Shown in pieces: positions 37,232-42,790 of a DNA stretch of 42,790 nucleotides; the stretch's first letter is position 1, and each line of letters opens with the position of its first letter. This DNA is from Acidimicrobiaceae bacterium. Lineage in GTDB: Bacteria; Actinomycetota; Acidimicrobiia; Acidimicrobiales; RAAP-2. Position numbers and translations under genes: made by a program. Under the pieces are notes generated by a model. The model searched no databases, was not told the origin of the DNA, and saw only the letters and a program-made list of their open reading frames with translations. The stretch covers positions 1 to 42,790 of the forward strand of contig JABEUQ010000024.1 in NCBI GenBank assembly GCA_013044265.1, read 5' to 3'.

Positions 37232-38033
37232 GGCCCTCTCGGAGGCTCTGACGTAGGCGTACGCCGAGCTCGAAGGCACCCGACGACACCACTTTGACGG
37301 GGGTGGGACTCTTTTGGACGAGCACTGTTTGGCCTGGTTCCAGGACGCCGATTTCGGTTCCGTCGGCTACCACTGCCGCCATCTTTTTGTGGGCTACCAG
37401 GCGCACCGTCTTATCGGCATCCACCACAATGGAGCGGTCAATGGTGAAGTGCGGCGCAATTGGTGTGATGATCATCACTGATAATGAAGCGTCGACGACG
37501 GGGCCCCCCGCGGAAAAGTTGTAGCCAGTGCTACCGGTGGGTGTTGATACTAGGACTCCATCGGCGGAATAGGTCAAGTACTCGTCGTCGCCGACGTACG
37601 TGCGAACTCGGACCATATGTCCAACACGTTGTCGTTCGATTACGACATCATTCAAAGCGAATTCACTCGCGCTGGAACCCTCGACTGAGATCGCGAGAGC
37701 CAGACGCTCTACTACTCGAGCAGAATTGAGCGACTCTTTCACTGACGCCACGATCTGGTCCGAGGGCACGTCGAGCAGGAATCCCATCGTGCCGAGATTC
37801 ACGGGCAACACCATGGCGTCGTGTTCGTGGGCTAATCGTGCGGCGCGCAGAAACGTGCCATCGCCCCCCAGGCTGACGACCAAGGTCGATGCGTCGATGT
37901 GGGGAGCGTCGCGTTGGTCGAGGAAGTGCGTGGAGGATTGGATTCCTAGATCTCCCAGTCCCAGCACCGCTTCACTCGCAAGTTCGAGCGCGTCGGTGCG
38001 ATTTGAGAACGCTGTAAAAATGATGTTGGTCAC
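37224..38033 (-). CDS. nadK: NAD kinase
   Basis: A 269-aa enzyme phosphorylating NAD to NADP. The signature GGDGT is in SLGGDGTFLRAARL near residue 55. NDVVIER and TPTGSTGYNFSAGGP are the NAD-binding segments. GTG start with GAGGT 6 nt upstream. First gene of nadK-recN. No tlyA upstream, unlike in mycobacteria. Confidence 0.95.
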   Translation of the reverse strand: MTNIIFTAFSNRTDALELASEAVLGLGDLGIQSSTHFLDQRDAPHIDASTLVVSLGGDGTFLRAARLAHEHDAMVLPVNLGTMGFLLDVPSDQIVASVKESLNSARVVERLALAISVEGSSASEFALNDVVIERQRVGHMVRVRTYVGDDEYLTYSADGVLVSTPTGSTGYNFSAGGPVVDASLSVMIITPIAPHFTIDRSIVVDADKTVRLVAHKKMAAVVADGTEIGVLEPGQTVLVQKSPTPVKVVSSGAFELGVRLRQSLREGHA

Positions 38034-38326
38034 GTGTTACCTCGTGGCTAATGGTAGCGACTGGGGCTTCGAGTCCCCCAACGGCTCTGGTCGGTCTTGA
38101 TATCGCAGCCTCGAATTACATCTCCAGAAGGCATGAGCAAGACGTTTCGTATCAATTGTTGCCATACGTACTGGTGGGAGTCACGATTACGTCACCGATG
38201 AAAATATTCTATGGATATACACAAACGAGTCTCCACTCAAGCAGAAGTTTTCGTCACCTCTTCGCAACACGTGCTCATAGTCTGCGGTTGTACCTCGAGT
38301 ACCCACGCTTGGTAGGAGGAGTGCCC
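38034..38326. other. Divergent spacer between nadK and the DapB-like gene
   Basis: A 293-bp intergenic region. It contains a short GGGG/CCCC hairpin at 38063-38078 and the GGAGGA ribosome site (38315-38320) of the downstream gene. I see no lysine riboswitch or other named RNA. Confidence 0.4.
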
Positions 38327-39118
38327 ATGAGAATTGGACTTTTTGGTTTTGGCAAGACGGGTCGCAACGTGGCCCGCTCTATCCTCAATAGTGACGGTAG
38401 TTCTCTCGAATGGGTGGTTCGTAAGTCTGAACACCCTTCGAGAGGATCATTGTCAGACGCTATCGAACGCAGTGACAGCGGAATGAATCGAATTTTCTCG
38501 AGTGCATCGATGCCCGTCGAGAAATTACTCGATTCCTATCCGGTGGACGCCATTGTCGACTTCTCCAGCGCCCAGGGCCTTCGGTATTACGGCGGAGCTG
38601 CGGCCGCGCGTGGAGTGCGTATCGTAACGGCGGTTTCGAACTACCCCGGTGAGGATCAAGAGACGTTGCGCTCGTTGAGTACCGAAACCGCGGTCTTGTG
38701 GTCACCCAATATCACCGTGGGGGTGAATCTAATGATCCTCGCGGCCAATCTGTTGCAAATGATTGCACCACTGGCCGACGTGGAAATTGTCGAAGAGCAT
38801 TTTCGAATGAAGAAGGGGGTCTCGAGCACCGCCAAGATCATCGCCAAATCTCTGGGTGTCGTGGAATGCGATGTCAAATCACTTCGAGCGGGTGGCATTA
38901 TTGGTACTCACGAAGTAGTCTTCGGATTCCCGTCGCAGACCGTGCGTCTCCGACACGAGTCCGTTAGTGCCGAGGCTTTCGGAGAGGGTGCCCTTTTCGC
39001 CGCGCAACAGATGGAATTTCTCTCACCGGGGTTCTACACAATGGAGGACTTGTTGATTCCAGCCTTCATTGAAAATGCTCGGAAATTGCAACCGCGAGTC
39101 CTGGCCATCAATTCCTGA
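38327..39118 (+). CDS. Dihydrodipicolinate-reductase-like (DapB-fold) protein
   Basis: A 263-aa protein with DapB architecture. It has an N-terminal dinucleotide-binding GFGKTG (7-12), AIVDFSS (about 75-81), SPNITVGVNLM (about 126-136), EEHFRMKK (156-163), RAGGIIGTHEVVF and the closing RHESVSAEAFGEGAL. His158 and Lys162 match the catalytic pair. The second His is Phe, the Asp is Gly, and the PSGT substrate loop has become SST, one residue shorter. It may be a divergent DapB or a reductase with another substrate. The ATG at 38327 has GGAGGA 6 nt before it. It is monocistronic, with no lysine genes nearby. Confidence 0.75.
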   Translation: MRIGLFGFGKTGRNVARSILNSDGSSLEWVVRKSEHPSRGSLSDAIERSDSGMNRIFSSASMPVEKLLDSYPVDAIVDFSSAQGLRYYGGAAAARGVRIVTAVSNYPGEDQETLRSLSTETAVLWSPNITVGVNLMILAANLLQMIAPLADVEIVEEHFRMKKGVSSTAKIIAKSLGVVECDVKSLRAGGIIGTHEVVFGFPSQTVRLRHESVSAEAFGEGALFAAQQMEFLSPGFYTMEDLLIPAFIENARKLQPRVLAINS

Positions 39119-39248
39119 AGCGTTCAACTTTCTCCAAGAAAGAGCGGTGGACCCTTACCGGCGCGCAAGATGAGAGTTGGGCCATGACAGTTAGATAGCG
39201 TGGGTCGCACACTGAGCAACTCCTAGGATCCTCTGAAATTGCGCCAAT

Positions 39249-40481
39249 TCATCCGGCGTATGTTCCGGCGGTGTCGGGAAACATGGCGCGAGCAATCTTG
39301 AAGTTCGACACGTCAGTGGTGCCATCTGAGTGGAGGTTGATGAGGGCGTCACGCATGGCTTTTTCGATACCCACTTCGAGCATCGCACCGTAGCCACCGT
39401 GCAACTCCATCGCGTTCTGACACACCTGGACAATCTCGTGTGAAGCAAAGACTTTCACCATGTTGCATAGCGCATCGGCATCGGGCGAACGCTCATCCAC
39501 GGCGAGTGCCGCGTGGCGCAATAGAGCGGCGACGGCCTCTAACTTCGTGGCCATCTCAGCAATGCGCACCGCAACCGCTTGGTGCTGGATGATGGGTCTG
39601 CCTCCTTGAACTCGTTCGTGAACGAACGTGACGGTCTCTTCGTACGCGCCAATGCCGATTCCCAGACTCTTGGCGGCCACCAGGACCTTGCCGGGACGGA
39701 AATAGATTCCGGCTTTACCGAGTGCATCGTTGAGGACGAGCAGATGATCAGCCGGCACGCGCACATTGTCGAAGACGATCTCACCATTGTTCATGAAACG
39801 TCCACCCATTGTTTCATTGCAACGAGTGACTTCGAGTCCGGGTGTATCGCGGGGCACCAAGAAGCTTGATGTCCCCTGGGCCATACCAACGGAGTCGTCG
39901 GTGTTGGCGTAGACCACGTAGAGAGACGCGTCGTAACCATTCGAGATGAATTGCTTTCGTCCGTTAATGACCCAAGTGCCCGCTTCGAGAACAGCTCGGG
40001 TGTCCATATTGACCTCGGGCACGTTGTAGGGCAACCATCGGTCTGAGGCACCCCGAGGCTCGGTCAGGCAGTGGGCCATCAGGAATTGTGGTTCGGACAT
40101 ATAGCGTCCGAACCAGTGCTCCTGCAAGTGTGCCGGAGCAAATTGTGCAATAAGTACCGATATTTTCCAATTTTGGACGAGTTTGTCGGCTAGGCCTGAC
40201 TCCCCGCGAGCTATTTCTGTGGCGATGATTGCAAGGGTCTGGGACAACGTCGCCGGGTCAAGATCAACACCACCGAATTGTTCCGGGACGCCAAGAGAAC
40301 GCAGCCCTGCGGCGTCGGCTTGTTCGAGAATATTGGGGTCCAATCGGGCCAGGGGGTCCATATCCCACTCTCGCGTCCGATTGAGTTGGATGAAAGGAAT
40401 GACGACGGTGTCGACATATTGTCTCGTAGTGTCGCGCATCATGCGCTGCTCGTCGGTTAGATACCGGTCCTGAAAGTACAT
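39249..40481 (-). CDS. Acyl-CoA dehydrogenase family protein
   Basis: A 410-aa flavoprotein of the acyl-CoA dehydrogenase fold. Seen: LTEPRGASDR (flavin-binding TEP..SD segment), WVINGRKQFISNG, FDNVRVPADHLL, the C-terminal MELHGGYGAMLEVGIEKAMRDA with the candidate catalytic Glu, and the closing LINLHSDGTTDVSNFKIAR. FAD-dependent alpha,beta-dehydrogenation of an acyl-CoA is expected; chain specificity is unclear. ATG at 40481 with GGGGGG upstream. It stands alone, without other beta-oxidation genes. Confidence 0.9.
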   Translation of the reverse strand: MYFQDRYLTDEQRMMRDTTRQYVDTVVIPFIQLNRTREWDMDPLARLDPNILEQADAAGLRSLGVPEQFGGVDLDPATLSQTLAIIATEIARGESGLADKLVQNWKISVLIAQFAPAHLQEHWFGRYMSEPQFLMAHCLTEPRGASDRWLPYNVPEVNMDTRAVLEAGTWVINGRKQFISNGYDASLYVVYANTDDSVGMAQGTSSFLVPRDTPGLEVTRCNETMGGRFMNNGEIVFDNVRVPADHLLVLNDALGKAGIYFRPGKVLVAAKSLGIGIGAYEETVTFVHERVQGGRPIIQHQAVAVRIAEMATKLEAVAALLRHAALAVDERSPDADALCNMVKVFASHEIVQVCQNAMELHGGYGAMLEVGIEKAMRDALINLHSDGTTDVSNFKIARAMFPDTAGTYAG

Positions 40482-40773
40482 GGTTCCCCCCACGTCGCGA
40501 AATTCCTTGAATTGGCGAAGTATCCTTCTCGCCTCCGTTGAATCTACAGAGGTCCCCTAGGTCGAGGTGAGGCTCTGAGAAGATTTAAGGTGCCTCTACT
40601 GGCGTGGCCCGTCACCGAGCTGGTTGACGTGATCCATAGATATCGGGCCATGAGCGCCACGGTTGAATTGCCAAGTGACAATGGGTGGCGAAGGGCCGGC
40701 CTGCACCGTCTGGGGGTGGAGTACCAATCTAAATTCGGACTTCACCTGACCGCTACAGAAACGTCGGTCGAGG
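40482..40773. other. Intergenic region between acyl-CoA dehydrogenase and the broken GNAT gene
   Basis: About 290 bp. A 67-codon plus-strand frame at 40590-40793 has no ribosome site or recognisable domain and overlaps the GNAT remnant. I see no repeat or RNA structure. Confidence 0.35.
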
Positions 40774-40962
40774 TCACTTCAATCGTTGGTTAGGATTCGC
40801 CGATACCAGATCCCTGGGTGACACCGGGCTGCGCGGGCCATCGGGAATAAACCCAGACTTGGCGAGTACCTTGCGCGAAGCGATATTTTCAATGGCGACC
40901 GCCGCACTGAGCTTTTGAAGTCCGTACTTCCTAGCCGCGAGCTGGCATAGTTCTTGCACGGC

Positions 40963-40971
40963 GGCGGTTGC
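40963..40971. repeat. Target-site duplication, left copy (GGCGGTTGC)
   Basis: A 9-bp direct repeat immediately outside the left inverted repeat, identical to 41923-41931. It belongs to the GNAT coding sequence (Ala-Thr-Ala codons on the minus strand). Confidence 0.85.
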
Positions 40972-40996
40972 CGCCCCTACTCCTGAGGTGAGATGG
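40972..40996 (+). repeat. Left terminal inverted repeat of the cassette
   Basis: Reads CG then CCCCTACTCCTGAGGTGAG and ends ATGG. The inner 23 bases equal the reverse complement of 41898-41920; only the two outermost bases differ. Confidence 0.85.
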
Positions 40997-41008
40997 CCGG
41001 GTTAGGGT

Positions 41009-41314
41009 TCACTCAGGAAGCCAAGAGCGGTAGCGAGTACGACTGACAGACCGAACTGTCCGCGTCAAGGCCACGAACTGCAGCGGGTCGTTCGCGACGG
41101 CATCCAACACAGTGACCTCCGACCTCGCCAGCGTTGGCGTTGCTGTGCTCTCGACGGGAGCTTTCACAGGTTCCGCGGTGCCCTCAGCATTACGAGGATC
41201 GAAGACGGGGTGTGCCCTACCTGTGAGCGACAGATAGGGCATAGCAAGCTCATCCGTGACCATCTCAATGCCCCCAAGGGAAAGCCAGTCAGCCACCGCA
41301 AACAGTGGGACCAT
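41009..41314 (-). CDS. Hypothetical 101-aa protein, cassette cargo
   Basis: An open frame of 101 codons starting 15 nt after the stop of the membrane-protein gene on the same strand, possibly co-transcribed. The N-terminus is moderately hydrophobic (MVPLFAVADWLSLGG); the middle is Pro/Thr/Ala-rich and the C-terminus Arg-rich. No family recognised and no good ribosome site. It could be a remnant or a chance frame. Confidence 0.35.
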   Translation of the reverse strand: MVPLFAVADWLSLGGIEMVTDELAMPYLSLTGRAHPVFDPRNAEGTAEPVKAPVESTATPTLARSEVTVLDAVANDPLQFVALTRTVRSVSRTRYRSWLPE

Positions 41315-41329
41315 CGAAGGACTTCGTCG

Positions 41330-41734
41330 CTACGGCGTTAGACGTTCTTGGCGAGTCTTCGCTACGAAGACGACGATGCTGATGACGAAGAGGATCACGC
41401 CGATGCCCAACCAGATGAAGAGGCTCGACTCCTGGGAGTGACTCTCGCCGCCGTTTGCGAAGTGGATGATGACGTATCCCGGCCCCTGGCGGTTCAGGTA
41501 GGCGATGTAGAAGAATGGCAGGCTAGCGGTGGCGATCAGTCCGGGTAGGCCCCTATGAGAACCCTTGCGCTGGGCCAAGAACCAGGTGGCAACATAAGTC
41601 AGCGGAAGCGTGAGGAGGTTGAATACGCCAATGAACGCCAAACTCGCCAAAGTGAAGGCCCACATCAACCCGACGAGCGTCCAGCCGATGAACAGCAACC
41701 ACGGACGATGCACTGAAGCCGCCGTATCAGCCAT
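41330..41734 (-). CDS. Small four-helix membrane protein, cassette cargo
   Basis: A 134-aa protein with four predicted transmembrane segments: about 12-34, 36-54, 62-80 and 103-126. The loop between helices 2 and 3 is basic (AQRKGSHRG). GLPGLIATASLPFFYIAYLNRQGPG resembles, from memory, a small actinobacterial membrane-protein family of unknown function. It lies wholly inside the inverted repeats, so it moves with the cassette. The ribosome site is weak. Function unknown; no antibiotic-resistance family recognised. Confidence 0.65.
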   Translation of the reverse strand: MADTAASVHRPWLLFIGWTLVGLMWAFTLASLAFIGVFNLLTLPLTYVATWFLAQRKGSHRGLPGLIATASLPFFYIAYLNRQGPGYVIIHFANGGESHSQESSLFIWLGIGVILFVISIVVFVAKTRQERLTP

Positions 41735-41897
41735 CAGGACTCGCTCTCTAGCTCGTCGGTCGAAGTGGGCGACTGAGCGTCAGTCGTGACACGCCCCAGC
41801 GTAGGTGCAAACGCATCTGAAGGGGCGTGGGTCACAGCCAATACCGTGTCGATGGCGAGCCGTTGTGTACTCAGACCCGGCCAGTTCCTGTGTACTT

Positions 41898-41922
41898 CCA
41901 TCTCACCTCAGGAGTAGGGGGA
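41898..41922 (-). repeat. Right terminal inverted repeat of the cassette
   Basis: Plus strand reads CCATCTCACCTCAGGAGTAG and then GGGGA. Inverted copy of the left end with two mismatches at the outermost positions. Confidence 0.85.
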
Positions 41923-41931
41923 GGCGGTTGC
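41923..41931. repeat. Target-site duplication, right copy (GGCGGTTGC)
   Basis: A 9-bp direct repeat outside the right inverted repeat, identical to 40963-40971. It is the last GNAT-derived sequence before the insertion. Confidence 0.85.
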
Positions 41932-42377
41932 AATACCGCGTCCGGCGACTTTGTGCGCAATCCGGTACCCGACATTGGCAGAACCATCATGTATCTCATA
42001 AGGATTAAATCGGCCGAATATCGTGTCATCGTCGTCGGCAAGTACGTGATAGATGCAGGTACCAGTCTCTTGTTCAGCTGCTTGGACGTTGTGTTGTCTG
42101 GAGAAGTTGTGGAAGTAATCGTCGCCACGATCAGAAATTGACATGCCAAAAAACGAGCGATTCGCCAATTCGAAGCCTAAGACTGCTGATGCATGATCGG
42201 CACGCAGACTGTAATTCCGGCACGCGCTCATCGTAGCCAGACGACCTAAAGCGACCGCGCAAATCGAACTGCGAATTGGAATGAGGACCGTTGGCTGGGT
42301 AAGGCCATGCCTTTGTGTCGCGATCCACTGCACTGCGTAGCTCACGGTCCCTGGATGTATGGACTTAAGGTATCGAC

Positions 42378-42790
42378 ATGAACTTTCAGCCACGTTACTC
42401 AGAGACCGAGCTGCACCAGATTGCCGAACAGGTCGGTGAGCGCGTGGGCTGGGATTTCTCGACTATGCGTACCCTCCGTGAACCGGTGCCATGGGACTAC
42501 ATCACGGTCGTCAGAGATTATCTTCAGCCAACCGACTCCGTAGTCGATCTAGGGACTGGAGGCGGCGAGAGACTCCTGGAACTGCAAAACGATGCTTCAG
42601 CACTGCTGGGCATTGATCTCGATGAAGAGATGATTGGTCGTGCACGAATACTCGCGGGGGAAAAATGCCCATCCCATGTTCAATTTGAAGTGGGAACGGA
42701 CATGAACCTCAATCGCGAATTCGATGTGGTCCTCAATCGCCATGCGCCATTTGATCCTCAGGTAGTTAAGGAACTCCTAGTTGATGGTGG
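42378..42790 (+). CDS. Class I SAM-dependent methyltransferase (partial, cut by window end)
   Basis: An open frame from the ATG at 42378 to the window end (137 codons), starting MNFQPRYSETELHQIAEQ with AAGG 7 nt upstream. Motif I of class I methyltransferases is clear: SVVDLGTGGGERLLEL (about residues 54-69), followed by an acidic end of strand 2 in LLGIDLDEEMI and a motif IV-like FDVVLNRH. The C-terminus is missing. Divergent from the broken GNAT gene. Substrate unknown. Confidence 0.82.
   Translation, partial: MNFQPRYSETELHQIAEQVGERVGWDFSTMRTLREPVPWDYITVVRDYLQPTDSVVDLGTGGGERLLELQNDASALLGIDLDEEMIGRARILAGEKCPSHVQFEVGTDMNLNREFDVVLNRHAPFDPQVVKELLVDG

Larger units (their letters stand above)
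40972..41922. mobile_element. 951-bp non-autonomous insertion cassette with cargo genes
   Basis: Bounded by 25-bp terminal inverted repeats (40972-40996 and 41898-41922, 23/25 matching) and flanked by 9-bp direct repeats, the footprint of a DDE-type transposition. It carries no transposase frame. It encodes a four-helix membrane protein and a 101-aa ORF, both minus strand. A shorter inverted repeat GGCCGGGT lies just inside (40995-41002; complement at 41875-41882). This matches the idea of a mobile insertion cassette moved in trans by an IS elsewhere. IS family not identifiable; 9-bp duplications occur in several families. Confidence 0.82.
40774..42231 (-). pseudogene. GNAT (RimJ/RimL-type) N-acetyltransferase gene split by an insertion
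   Basis: The N-terminal part (42231-41923) encodes MSACRNYSLRADHASAVL...FELANRSFF...VGYRIAHKVAGRGIATA, ending at the acetyl-CoA-binding loop. The C-terminal part (40971-40774) encodes AVQELCQLAARKYGLQKL...NIASRKVLAKSGF. Removing 40972-41922 and one copy of the 9-bp repeat joins them in frame as GRGIATAAVQELCQLA, a normal GNAT motif A, giving a protein of about 165 aa. In its present state the N-part reads into the insertion and stops after SPYS, so the enzyme is inactive unless the insert excises. The gene was probably intact recently, since neither half has other stops. Confidence 0.85.

Noticed and set aside
38061-38080. Sequence resembling a tRNA T-arm (GGGG-CTTCGAGT-CCCC)
   Set aside because: The T stem has a C-C mismatch at the closing pair and no acceptor, D or anticodon stems can be built around it.
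39128-39142. CTTTCT-CCA-AGAAAG hairpin after the DapB-like gene as a terminator
   Set aside because: Only a 6-bp AU-rich stem with a 3-nt loop and no T-run; too weak to call.
40590-40793. 67-codon plus-strand frame beside the GNAT remnant
   Set aside because: No ribosome site, no domain, and it overlaps the antisense end of the GNAT gene.
41908-42393. 161-codon minus-strand frame as an intact acetyltransferase gene
   Set aside because: Only residues from the ATG at 42231 resemble GNAT; the last codons come from the inverted repeat of the insertion, and the C-terminal half lies at 40774-40971.

Overview
The window reads as a chromosome segment of an actinobacterium. Two things support this. 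First, the gene chain nadK-recN-pyrG-Nudix-xerD-(M50)-scpA-scpB-rluB-...-cmk-...-der matches, as I recall it, the ppnK-recN-pyrG-Nudix-xerD-scpAB-rluB-cmk-engA order of Mycobacterium. Second, many genes look leaderless: a TAnnnT -10 box lies 6-8 nt before an ATG or GTG, as is common in this phylum. Moderate GC (judged by eye, not computed) and the overall gene mix would suit Acidimicrobiia, but that class assignment is a guess.

Layout. 18-2872: an MMPL/RND exporter diverging from a TetR regulator with a palindromic operator candidate. 2886-8754: gltBD (NADPH glutamate synthase). 9172-9250: tRNA-Pro(GGG). 9382-11969: an old-yellow-enzyme-type flavin oxidoreductase and a DAO-type FAD oxidoreductase. 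11976-14668: acetyl-CoA synthetase and an acetate transporter, separated by a perfect 20-bp hairpin. 14818-19290: trpC-F-B-A on the minus strand, with trpD divergent. 19298-22689: DUF512 radical-SAM protein, Der GTPase, a 60-aa zinc-ribbon membrane protein and a gamma-carbonic-anhydrase-like protein in one tight operon. ispH (22739) diverges from it through a compact, mirror-symmetric promoter pair. 23956-24774: a GT2 glycosyltransferase. 24794-30839 (minus): scpA-scpB-rluB-aroH-tyrA-aroA-cmk-plsC, nearly every junction overlapping. 30892-31857: trpS. 31854-38033 (minus): M50 peptidase, xerD, Nudix hydrolase, pyrG, recN, nadK. 38327-40481: a divergent DapB-like protein and an acyl-CoA dehydrogenase. 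40774-42231: a GNAT acetyltransferase gene broken by a transposon-like insertion. 42378-end: the start of a SAM methyltransferase.

Most of the window is housekeeping: aromatic amino acid synthesis (trp branch plus chorismate mutase, prephenate dehydrogenase and EPSP synthase), nitrogen assimilation, acetate activation, CTP/CMP metabolism, chromosome segregation and ribosome assembly. The most unusual object is at 40972-41922. This 951-bp segment has 25-bp terminal inverted repeats (23/25 identical) and is flanked by a 9-bp direct repeat (GGCGGTTGC). It sits inside a GNAT gene whose reading frame is restored exactly when the segment and one repeat copy are removed. It carries no transposase, only a small four-helix membrane protein gene and a 101-aa ORF. 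It therefore looks like a non-autonomous mobile insertion cassette with cargo.
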